From Planctomycetaceae bacterium (GTDB lineage Bacteria; Planctomycetota; Planctomycetia; Isosphaerales; Isosphaeraceae): DNA of 7,444 nucleotides. The notes below the pieces were generated by a model. The model did not search any database, had not been told where the DNA came from, and worked only from the letters and a program-made list of their open reading frames with translations. The position numbers and the translations under genes were made by a program. Of this stretch, positions 1 through 5,609 are shown in pieces. The stretch lies in the NCBI GenBank assembly GCA_019232645.1, contig JAFANO010000126.1, forward strand, positions 1 through 7,444, given 5' to 3'. Every line of letters starts with the position of its first letter. Positions within the stretch are counted from its first letter, which is position 1.

Positions 1-1372
1 TAACCAGCAGGACCGTCCCCCGGTACTCCACCAGCAGGCTCTCGAGCAACTCCAGCGTCTCGATGTCCAGGTCATTCGTCGGCTCGTCCAGGACCAGCAC
101 GTTCGACGGCCTGGTGAACAGCCGGGCCAGCAGCAGCCGGCTCCGCTCGCCGCCGGAGAGGAACTTCACCAGGCTCCGCGACCGCTCGGGCGGGAACAGG
201 AAGTCCTGCAAGTACCCCAGCACGTGCCGCGGCTGGCCGTTGATCGGGATCGTGTCATATTCGCTGACGTTCTTCTGGACCGTCTTCTCGTCGTCGAGAG
301 TCGCCTTCAACTGGTCGAAGTACGCGACCTCGAGGTTCGTCCCGTGGCGGATCGTGCCGGCGCGCGGCGCCAGCTCGCCGAGCAGCAGGCGGAGGAGCGT
401 CGTCTTGCCCGAGCCGTTCGGGCCGATGATCCCGACCTTGTCGCCCCGCATGATCGCCGTGGAGAGGTCGCGGATCACGGGGCGGTCCCCGTAGCCGAAG
501 CCGACGCCCTTGGCCTCGACGACCAGGGCGCCCGATCGCTCGGCCTCCTGGAGCTGCATCCGGGCCGTGCCGGACCGCTCGCGACGCTGCCTGCGGGCCT
601 CGCGCATCGCCTTCAGCGCCCGGACGCGGCCCTCGTTGCGGGTCCGCCGGGCCTCGATTCCCTTGCGGATCCACGCCTCCTCCTGCGCCAGCCGCTTGTC
701 GAAGAGGGCGTTCTGGCGGGCCTCGGCCGCGAGGAGCTCCTCCTTGCGTTTGAGGAAGGTCGGGTAGTCGCAGGCCCAGTCGTAGAGCCGGCCCCGGTCG
801 AGCTCGACGATCCGGGTCGCCAGGCGCTCCAGGAACACCCGGTCGTGGGTGACGAAGATCAGGGTGCCCCCGTAGCGGGTCAGGAAGTCCTCGAGCCAGC
901 GGATGGCGTCGATGTCGAGGTGGTTCGTTGGCTCGTCGAGCAGCAGGATGTCGGGGTCACCGACCAGGGCCCTGGCCAGGATGACCCGCCGCTTCATCCC
1001 CGAGGAGAGGGCATCGAACTGGGAATCGGGGTCCAGCCCCATCCGGGTGAGGATTGCGTCAACCCGATGGTCGCGACCCGCCGAGTGGCCTTCGACCTCC
1101 AGCCCGGCCGCCACCTCGTCGTGGGCGGAGCCCCCCTGCCCTTCGGGGATCTCCTGCGGCAGTCGGGCGATCCGGAGGCCCTGCTGGCGCAGGACCTCCC
1201 CCTCATCGGGCGGGACGTCCCCCTCAATCAGCCGGAGCAGGGTGCTCTTGCCCTCGCCGTTGCGGCCCAGGAGGCAGACCCGCTCGCCCCGATCGATCTG
1301 GAACGCGACGCGATCCAGCAGCCGGGGTCCCCCAAAGGCCAGGCTCACGTCCCTGAGGCTCAGTAACGCCAT
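1..1372 (-). CDS. uup: ABC-F family ATPase, Uup type (3' end cut off by the window edge)
   Basis: Soluble ABC-F ATPase with two nucleotide-binding domains and no membrane segments. Uup proteins act on ribosomes and branched DNA intermediates, and mutants show altered precise excision of transposons. The start at 1372 gives MALLSLRDVSLAFGG, the usual Uup opening. Visible in order: Walker A GRNGEGKST (residues 36-44); signature LSSGM (from 122, Ser replacing the first Gly of LSGG); Walker B with DEPTNHLD (Asp146, Glu147); switch His176; a basic linker containing QEEAWIRKGIEARRTRNEGR, characteristic of Uup; second Walker A GPNGSGKTT (317-325); second signature LSGGE (405-409); second Walker B with DEPTNDLD (Asp429, Glu430). 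The frame is open for 457 codons and leaves the window just before the second switch histidine. Uup is usually about 600-650 residues, so the C-terminal DNA-binding coiled coil lies outside. No frameshift was seen in the stretches checked. EttA-like ABC-F is the alternative, but the linker favours Uup. Confidence 0.93.
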   Translation of the reverse strand, partial: MALLSLRDVSLAFGGPRLLDRVAFQIDRGERVCLLGRNGEGKSTLLRLIEGDVPPDEGEVLRQQGLRIARLPQEIPEGQGGSAHDEVAAGLEVEGHSAGRDHRVDAILTRMGLDPDSQFDALSSGMKRRVILARALVGDPDILLLDEPTNHLDIDAIRWLEDFLTRYGGTLIFVTHDRVFLERLATRIVELDRGRLYDWACDYPTFLKRKEELLAAEARQNALFDKRLAQEEAWIRKGIEARRTRNEGRVRALKAMREARRQRRERSGTARMQLQEAERSGALVVEAKGVGFGYGDRPVIRDLSTAIMRGDKVGIIGPNGSGKTTLLRLLLGELAPRAGTIRHGTNLEVAYFDQLKATLDDEKTVQKNVSEYDTIPINGQPRHVLGYLQDFLFPPERSRSLVKFLSGGERSRLLLARLFTRPSNVLVLDEPTNDLDIETLELLESLLVEYRGTVLLV

Positions 1373-1461
1373 GAATCTTCGCCATCCCGTGGGTCGACCG
1401 GCGGTTGCCGTCCACGCCCGCTCGGCCTCGACTTCGGCCGATCCGGCGGGCGACACCCCCC

Positions 1462-1471
1462 AGCCTAACAA
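1462..1471 (-). promoter_or_regulatory. AT-rich motif upstream of uup, possible promoter element
   Basis: On the minus strand TTGTTAGGCT stands alone in an otherwise very GC-rich 154-bp spacer, about 90 bases before the uup start codon. It is the only AT-containing island there. It could be part of a promoter, but no good -35/-10 pair can be defined, so this is only a pointer. Confidence 0.15.
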
Positions 1472-1511
1472 ACCCGGGGGACGCCGATCGAGAAGACCTG
1501 GCGCCGGGCCG

Positions 1512-1527
1512 GTCTCCCCCGGGAGAC
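1512..1527 (-). terminator. GC-rich hairpin at the stop codon of the 292-residue protein gene
   Basis: GTCTCCC-CC-GGGAGAC is a perfect 7-bp inverted repeat (realistically 6 bp with a 4-base loop). Its edge touches the stop codon of the upstream minus-strand gene and it lies 140 bases before uup. There is no T-run after it on the minus strand, so it is at best a hairpin without a U-tract. It may terminate transcription or protect a 3' end. Confidence 0.3.
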
Positions 1528-2405
1528 TATTCCCAGGTCCCTTCGAAGAGCGGCTTGATCGTCCGGTCGGACCGCTCGAAGTGCAGGTCCTTGAAGACCC
1601 TGGCGCTGTCTTCGTCCTCGGGTTCCGGCTCGAGGTCGATCCCCAGGTCGGCGCCGGCTTCGTCGCGGCCGCCGATCAGGACCAGCTCCGCCCCCTCGTG
1701 GTCCAGGAACGCGGGCGGGTCGGCCGCCACCCAGCGTCGGTCGCCGAAACGCTCCTTGAGATCCTCGGGGAAGTCGGCTCGGCGTTCGGCGTCCAGCCCC
1801 AGGCCCCCGGGCGAGCCGACGTCGGGGTTCTTGATGGCGAGCACGAAGCGTCCCTCGGGCGCGATGTTGAACGCCTTCTGGACCTCACCAGGCTGGCCTG
1901 GTAGCTGCAGGGCGTAGGCCAGTACGGTGTTCCGTCCCGTCCGCGCCAGGACGTAGACCCCCTCCCCTGCGGGCCGGGCCTCGGGCAGGTGCCGCTCGCC
2001 CAGGGTCTCCGTCTCGTAGGTCGCCGCCGAGAGCGCCTCACGCAGCTCCTCGGGGTCGCGGAACACCCGCTCCACGAAACCCCAGTGGCTCCGGCCCCCG
2101 TCGGCGGCCTCGGGCAACTTCTTGCGCCCGATGGTGATCAGCCGGAGCGTCTCTCCGCCCTCGGGCCGCAGGACGACGTGGAACCGGCGCACGTCGAGCA
2201 GGCCCCCCGGCGCGTTCTCGTCGACATCCGGCCGATAGAAGAAGAACAGGTCGCCTCGCTCCAGCACGGGGCCGTTCGCCCGGTCCGCCCCGCCATCGCT
2301 GTGGGCCCGAGCCTTCCGGCCCTCGCCTCCCGCCGACGAGGTGTCCCCCGCCTGCCGCTCGCGGCTCGCCTGACCCTCTCCGCCGGTCTGCTTCTTGGTG
2401 GCCAT
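1527..2405 (-). CDS. conserved hypothetical protein, 292 residues
   Basis: I do not recognise a named family or a function. Residues 1-50 are rich in Gly, Ser, Lys, Arg and Glu and are probably disordered. The ordered part begins at about 51 with GDLFFFYRPDVD. It continues through DVRRFHVVLRPEGGETLRL (71-89), TIGRKKLPE (91-99), a Trp-containing HWGFVERVF (107-115), GVYVLARTGRNTVLAYAL (149-166), KAFNIAPEGRFVLAIKNP (177-194) and FLDHEGAELVLIGG (233-246), then ends in an acidic tail (about 258-268) before FEGTWE. The pattern of short beta strands resembles a hypothetical family I recall from several phyla. No signal peptide or membrane segment is visible, so it is probably cytoplasmic. The start at 2405 is well supported: GAGGAGG lies about 4 bases before ATG. 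It stands alone, with spacers on both sides. Confidence 0.85.
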   Translation of the reverse strand: MATKKQTGGEGQASRERQAGDTSSAGGEGRKARAHSDGGADRANGPVLERGDLFFFYRPDVDENAPGGLLDVRRFHVVLRPEGGETLRLITIGRKKLPEAADGGRSHWGFVERVFRDPEELREALSAATYETETLGERHLPEARPAGEGVYVLARTGRNTVLAYALQLPGQPGEVQKAFNIAPEGRFVLAIKNPDVGSPGGLGLDAERRADFPEDLKERFGDRRWVAADPPAFLDHEGAELVLIGGRDEAGADLGIDLEPEPEDEDSARVFKDLHFERSDRTIKPLFEGTWE

Positions 2406-2557
2406 GAATCCTCCTCGCAGGTCTCCGAACCTCAGATGAATCTGCCTCGGTTACTGAACCTTTGTACCAAGCAATTGGCGTGCCCAAGTCGCCCTGAGGT
2501 CCAGGCGAGGATCTCCCTCCGGGGCGAGATCGCCTTTTCGGTCAGGAAAGGGAATGA

Positions 2558-2628
2558 GGAGATGGGAACTGGGGAGTGGGCCAGAGAGGCCCTGATTCCC
2601 CACCCCCCATCTCCCAGTTCCCACCTCC
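2558..2628. repeat. imperfect G-rich inverted repeat with a G-quadruplex-capable arm
   Basis: The left arm (2558-2580) and right arm (2598-2628) pair as GGAGRTGGGAACTGGG against its complement with a single mismatch over 16 bp, followed by an asymmetric internal loop and a further GTGGG pairing. The loop is about 17 bases. The arm read on the minus strand (2598-2622) also fits G3-N4-G3-N4-G6-N1-G4, a canonical quadruplex pattern. The element begins 25 bases downstream of the hydrolase stop codon on its transcribed strand, so it could end or stabilise that transcript. No strong U-tract follows on the minus strand; CCTTTT follows on the plus strand. It could equally be a dispersed REP-like element, which one window cannot show. 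Confidence 0.6.
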
Positions 2629-2652
2629 TTTTGGAGCAGTCTGGGTGGAAGT

Positions 2653-3306
2653 TTACCCCTCCGACATCAGATGATTGCCCCACAGGACGGAATGCCCGCG
2701 AGCGAAGTCGTGATGCAGGACGAGGTCGACGATCGCGTGGGCGATCTTGTCGCCGCCGATCGTCGAGGGCTCGATCGGGGTCGCGAAGTCCTCTTCAGAG
2801 GTGCAGAGCGCGCGGAGGTCGAGGATGGGTAGTCTGGAACGTTGCGCGGCCCGAATGATGACGTCGTCGAACAGGCAGAGCGCCGTCACCGCCTCCCTCT
2901 GCAGGCCCGGGTCGGGGAACCAGGGGTTGTAGATGGTACAGACAGCCGAGGGCAGCCCGCGACCTCGGATCGCCCGGATCAGGCGGTCATAGTCGCGGTC
3001 GAACCGCTCCCGGATGTCGGCGAGGCGCCTCAACCCCTCGCCGACCGTGCCCACCCGGGCGCCGAGGACGCCGAGCTCCCCGAGGATGTCGTTCCCGCCG
3101 GCGCTGAGGATGAGGTGGCTGGCGTCGCCGGGGAGTCGTTCCAGTTGCCGGTGGACGTCGTCGATGACGCTCCCGTCCACGGCCTTCAGGGTGGCCCGCC
3201 AACCGTCGGGCAAGAGCCCCGCGACCTGGTCGATGACGGCGGGACCTCCCCGGACGTAGGCGGCGTTGTCGAAAATCGAATCGCCCAGGAGGACGACGTG
3301 GCTCAT
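2653..3306 (-). CDS. SGNH/GDSL-type hydrolase with a non-canonical block V, 217 residues
   Basis: Predicted SGNH-fold hydrolase (esterase or acylhydrolase type), substrate unknown. Block I is VVLLGDSIFDN with candidate nucleophile Ser10; block II Gly is probably Gly45 (DGSVIDD); block III is SAGGNDILGEL with Gly71 and Asn72. The usual block V Asp-x-x-His is not present. At the matching place stands ATPIEPSTIGGDKIAHAI (175-192), where Glu179 falls on the expected His. His190 is nearby and might substitute. No signal peptide or membrane segment is seen. I chose the ATG at 3306 because MSHVVLLGDS is the natural opening of the fold, GAGAGG lies 9 bases upstream, and the ATG overlaps the TGA of the VanZ-like gene as ATGA. 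The frame stays open further upstream to about 3525, but that part only reads the VanZ-like gene in another frame. Confidence 0.85.
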   Translation of the reverse strand: MSHVVLLGDSIFDNAAYVRGGPAVIDQVAGLLPDGWRATLKAVDGSVIDDVHRQLERLPGDASHLILSAGGNDILGELGVLGARVGTVGEGLRRLADIRERFDRDYDRLIRAIRGRGLPSAVCTIYNPWFPDPGLQREAVTALCLFDDVIIRAAQRSRLPILDLRALCTSEEDFATPIEPSTIGGDKIAHAIVDLVLHHDFARGHSVLWGNHLMSEG

Positions 3307-3761
3307 GATGAGCGGCCTCTCACTCGGGGCGCCGGCGGGAGGATCGGACCTCGCGACCACCCTCGCCGGAGCCCGACAAATCCAGCATATCCCAGAATCC
3401 CGCCCAGCGTATTCAGGAGGACGTCGTCGATATCCGCGACCCGCCTCCCGGAATCGTACTGGAGCGTCTCGATCGCGAGGCTGAGGATCATGCAGACCAG
3501 AGCCACCCGGAACGCCGAGGTCCACGGCCCCTTCAGGATCGGGACGAAGAAACCCATCGGCAGGAACACGGCGAGGTTACCCAGCACGTTCCTCAACATC
3601 CTCCGTCCTCCGGCGTGGATATCAGAAACGATGCTCTCGAACGGTATCAAATTCAGGAGGGTGTGGGAATGGGGAAGATGCACGGGAAATGCGAAAAGAG
3701 TGAGATAAAATAGCAGGAGAAGATAGGTGATGAACAGCGAGACGATGATTGGCCTTGGCAA
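3303..3761 (-). CDS. VanZ-like membrane protein, 152 residues
   Basis: Small integral membrane protein of the VanZ family. The founding member gives low-level teicoplanin resistance in enterococci; the activity of most members is unknown. Four hydrophobic segments are visible at about 5-26, 58-77, 84-101 and 114-132. Family motifs are present: NLIPF (37-41), NVLGN followed by FLPMGFFVP (58-74), ETLQ (98-101), then R106, D110-x-DD and N117 with GGILGY after it. The tail from about 133 is basic and Pro-rich. The start is TTG at 3761: GGAG lies 8 bases upstream and the first membrane segment begins at once. An in-frame GTG about 50 bases further upstream is a less likely alternative, as its GGAGGG is only 3 bases away. 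The stop overlaps the hydrolase start (ATGA), which indicates translational coupling. It is the first gene of this two-gene unit. Confidence 0.87.
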   Translation of the reverse strand: MPRPIIVSLFITYLLLLFYLTLFAFPVHLPHSHTLLNLIPFESIVSDIHAGGRRMLRNVLGNLAVFLPMGFFVPILKGPWTSAFRVALVCMILSLAIETLQYDSGRRVADIDDVLLNTLGGILGYAGFVGLRRGWSRGPILPPAPRVRGRSS

Positions 3762-3976
3762 GGGATCATCTCCAGGAAGTCCGACGCACCCACTCGGCTC
3801 TGTGTCACCGACCCTCCGCGAAGGGCCGACCTTGTTCGGTCCGCAGCCGCCGGCGACCCGGTGACTCCACTAAAAGAATCGAGATCCGTGCCTCCCCCGC
3901 GCACGGCGGAGATCGGGTTTGAATGTCCATCGCCGCGACGATACCTCCCCGGCGCCCCGAGGCAAACAGGGAAGGC
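3762..3976. other. divergent intergenic region
   Basis: This is the boundary between the minus-strand block and the plus-strand block, so it should hold the promoter of the VanZ-like/hydrolase operon. I could not identify a convincing -35/-10 pair on the minus strand. A 7-bp inverted repeat GTCACCG (3804-3810) / CGGTGAC (3859-3865) brackets 48 bases and is the only symmetry noted. Nothing resembling a gene is seen. Degenerate acetate kinase sequence may extend leftward into its right end, but I cannot recognise it there. Confidence 0.4.
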
Positions 3977-4310
3977 CTCCACGCATCATGCCGCGCCACC
4001 CGCCTCGCATGGCGCACATCATGCCGTCCCCGAGGCGGGACGAGGCCGCGGGGGTCCGCCACTACGGCCTGCACGGCCTCTCGTACACCTTCCTCGTGGA
4101 GGAGCAGGCGCTGGTCGCCGGCCTCGGTATAGCAAGGGCCGCGCCAACCTCGTCCTCGTTGAGCACGAACCGGGCATGCTCGGCATCTCGGAGACTAGCC
4201 CCGACGTCCGCGACCTGCTCGCCCGGCAACACAACGACATTCGCGTGGCCAAGGCCATCGACCTGCTCTGCCACCTGGCCCGGAAATGGATCGGCGCGAG
4301 GGCCGCCACC
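3977..4310 (+). pseudogene. acetate kinase remnant (frameshifted, internally deleted)
   Basis: Pieces of an acetate/propionate kinase are visible in three frames. LHAS (3977-3988) runs into MPRHPPRMAHIMPSPRRDEA (from 3988) with a one-base frame change; compare the family's FHxxMPRVAxxLPIPRR. The same frame continues as GVRHYGLHGLSYTFLVEE, matching GVRRYGFHGLSYEFL and including the active-site HG. It breaks near 4125. In a third frame (4128-4310) follows LVEHEPGMLGISETSPDVRD and then RVAKAIDLLCHLARKWIGA, matching the family's GLLGVSETSSDVRDLL and ALFCYxxRKWIGA. The roughly 70-80 residues normally between these pieces are gone, including the HLGNG phosphate loop and the catalytic Arg region. 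The N-terminal domain and the terminal GGIGEN segment are also missing. It cannot encode an active kinase. The match is from memory of the family; the order and spacing of the motifs make it convincing. Confidence 0.8.
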
Positions 4311-4372
4311 TCACGAACAGGCCGGTTCCCGCCACGGTCCGAGCGCACGAGCGCACGCCAAGGAGGAGAGAG

Positions 4373-4402
4373 TTGTCCCGGACCGATGGGTTGATTTACA
4401 AT
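4373..4402 (+). promoter_or_regulatory. candidate sigma-70-type promoter for the DUF4404-like gene
   Basis: TTGTCC (4373-4378) and TACAAT (4397-4402) are 18 bases apart and match the -35 and -10 consensus at four and five of six positions. They lie in the spacer between the acetate kinase remnant and the DUF4404-like gene and would give a leader of about 155 bases. Planctomycete promoters are poorly defined, so this is a sequence-pattern guess. Confidence 0.3.
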
Positions 4403-4562
4403 CCCGGGACGGGGAACCCTCGCCGAGACCGATCCTCGCGACCATCATGTGTCGGGTTGGTCCGGCGTGGCCCGCCCGCCGAGGAATGGCCCTCCGGAAA
4501 GAGGCCCCAGGATTCCACGCGACCTCAACCCGACCCCGACCTCCGGGAAGGAGTCCCCGACC

Positions 4563-4925
4563 ATGTCCGATCCATCCTCGCCGGGCCCTGAGCCCGTCTC
4601 TCGGGCCCTGGCCAACCTCCGGGAGGTCGCCCCCCTGCTCCGCGAGGCGCACCACCTCGATCCGGACGTCAGGCAGAATTTGGCCGATCTCGTGGACGAC
4701 CTGGTCCGGGTGATCGACCCGGCCGCGCCCTCCTCACAGACGGCCCACCTGGCCGAGAGCTCCGCCCAACTGGTCGAGGCGCTCCACCGACATCATCACG
4801 CCGGCCTGCTGGCCTCGGCCAAGCAACGCCTGGAAGACGCTGCCGCCCGGGCCGCGACAGAGGCCCCGGTGGCGACCGGGCTGGCCCGTCGCCTGATCGA
4901 TGTGCTGGCCGGACTCGGTATCTAA
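4563..4925 (+). CDS. DUF4404-like small protein, 120 residues
   Basis: Small, almost wholly helical, acidic protein of unknown function, probably cytoplasmic since no signal or membrane segment is seen. The start at 4563 follows GGAAGGAG with 9 bases between; the frame is open upstream to 4449, but that part has no protein-like character. The body reads ALANLREVAPLLREAHHLDP and then DVRQNLADLVDDLVRVID, a helical hairpin. An Ala-rich helix with RHHHAG follows, and it ends with TGLARRLIDVLAGLGI. A C-terminus of the type 'L..L.. L..GI' and an opening with 'LDP..R..L..L..D' are features of DUF4404 as I recall it, hence the call. It stands alone between the acetate kinase relic and a long spacer. 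A different short helical family is possible. Confidence 0.7.
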   Translation: MSDPSSPGPEPVSRALANLREVAPLLREAHHLDPDVRQNLADLVDDLVRVIDPAAPSSQTAHLAESSAQLVEALHRHHHAGLLASAKQRLEDAAARAATEAPVATGLARRLIDVLAGLGI

Positions 4926-5211
4926 CACCTCGAGTGCCGTATCAATCGGTATCCTCCCCCCGCTAACCTTTGTTCCAATACTCGTCGCGCGCCCTTCTCT
5001 TATTCAAGGTGGTCCCTACAATAATAGTGGTGATGCCCAAAATCATGGGATTCGCGAGTGCGAATATACGACTCGATGCATTCTTTTTTGCGGGTGTTCA
5101 TGTTGCGCACCGTCTCGATGTGGCGACGACGTGGATTTTCACCTTTTCGGGAGGGGAGCGGACGACGTCCTCGCATGATCGATGGCGGTGCAAGGTCTCC
5201 CTTGCTTCGCG

Positions 5212-5298
5212 TCATGACGGGCCCGGCGACGGGCCTGAGGCCATGAAGAGGTCCGAACCGGACCTGCACAGGCCGAACGTATCCTGGCAGCAGCCAGG
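5212..5298 (+). other. cluster of three hairpins, possible structured leader or small RNA
   Basis: Three perfect inverted repeats follow each other within 87 bases. GGCCCG-GCGA-CGGGCC (5220-5235) has a GNRA-type loop and is itself enclosed by TCATG/CATGA (5212-5216 with 5242-5246). Then come AGGTCCG-AAC-CGGACCT (5249-5265) and CCTGG-CAGCAG-CCAGG (5283-5298). No T-run follows any of them, so a simple intrinsic terminator is not indicated. They lie more than 300 bases upstream of the acyltransferase start. GC-rich DNA forms such stems by chance fairly often, so the confidence is low. Confidence 0.25.
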
Positions 5299-5430
5299 TA
5301 GTCGTGCGGACACCACGCAAGTGGCTCCAGGGTCCAGGGACGGGCTCGATGGGTCGGACCAGCGTCGCGCGACGACGGCTGCCATCCCTCCCGGCAGAGA
5401 AGCCGCCGGGCTTTCAGACCGAGCGGAGTG

Positions 5431-5457
5431 TCACATCTCCAGCTCGGGGTGGAGTGA
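5431..5457 (+). terminator. bulged hairpin followed by a T-rich stretch (weak terminator or attenuator)
   Basis: CTCC (5437-5440) pairs with GGAG (5451-5454), and TCA (5431-5433) with TGA (5455-5457) across a 3-base bulge, with a 10-base loop. TCGTCTTTTG follows directly. The stem is short and the T-run interrupted, so this is a weak candidate. It sits about 150 bases before the acyltransferase gene. Confidence 0.2.
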
Positions 5458-5609
5458 TCGTCTTTTGTAAACAATCGCCCATCGTGGAAGAGCCTCGTCT
5501 TTGTCTCGGGAGGCGGCCATCAGGGCCGATCGCCGCCGTACCTTCGGATCGCCTCCTCGAGGGGGCGCCGCCCATCACCAGGACGTTGCCTCAAAACGGA
5601 TTTTCTCCC

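Larger units (their letters stand above)
4926..5609. other. 684-bp gene-free spacer, AT-richer in its left third
   Basis: No convincing coding sequence is seen on either strand. Open frames exist only because stops are rare at this GC content, and their translations are Arg/Pro-rich without motifs. About 4940-5160 is visibly AT-richer than the rest of the window, with a T6 run (5084-5089), a TACAAT at 5017-5022 and a 6-bp hairpin ATTCGC-GAGT-GCGAAT (5050-5065). The middle carries clustered hairpins (5212-5298). The right part should contain the promoter and leader of the acyltransferase operon, but I could not define a -35/-10 pair. A relic of a lost gene is possible and not recognisable. Confidence 0.5.

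Noticed and set aside
224..1366. Open frame on the plus strand opposite uup, 380 codons
   Set aside because: It mirrors the Uup coding strand and has no recognisable protein features; Uup motifs are unmistakable on the minus strand.
1451..1482. C-run and G-run flanking the AT-rich motif upstream of uup, possible hairpin
   Set aside because: The pairing is only a short C/G homopolymer stem with no T-run, so it cannot be told apart from base composition.
2461..2487. Possible promoter for the 292-residue protein gene on the minus strand (TTGGGC, 15 bases, TACAAA)
   Set aside because: Spacing of 15 bases is short and each box matches only partly, so it does not rise above chance.
3307..3525. 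N-terminal extension of the SGNH hydrolase by 73 residues
   Set aside because: The extension overlaps the VanZ-like gene in another frame and is not protein-like. The ATG at 3306 has a ribosome binding site, couples to the VanZ stop codon and starts the fold naturally.
3804..3865. Inverted repeat GTCACCG / CGGTGAC with 48 bases between
   Set aside because: Seven-base arms with a long gap are expected by chance in GC-rich sequence; kept only as a note in the divergent spacer.
3919..4713. Plus-strand open frame of 264 codons across the acetate kinase remnant and into the DUF4404-like gene
   Set aside because: Only the stretch from 3988 to about 4125 resembles a protein (acetate kinase). The rest is out-of-frame reading and overlaps the better-supported gene at 4563.
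5304..5609. Longer start (GTG at 5304) for the acyltransferase
   Set aside because: The added 102 residues are low-complexity Arg/Pro-rich sequence without motifs, and the region contains hairpins typical of a spacer.
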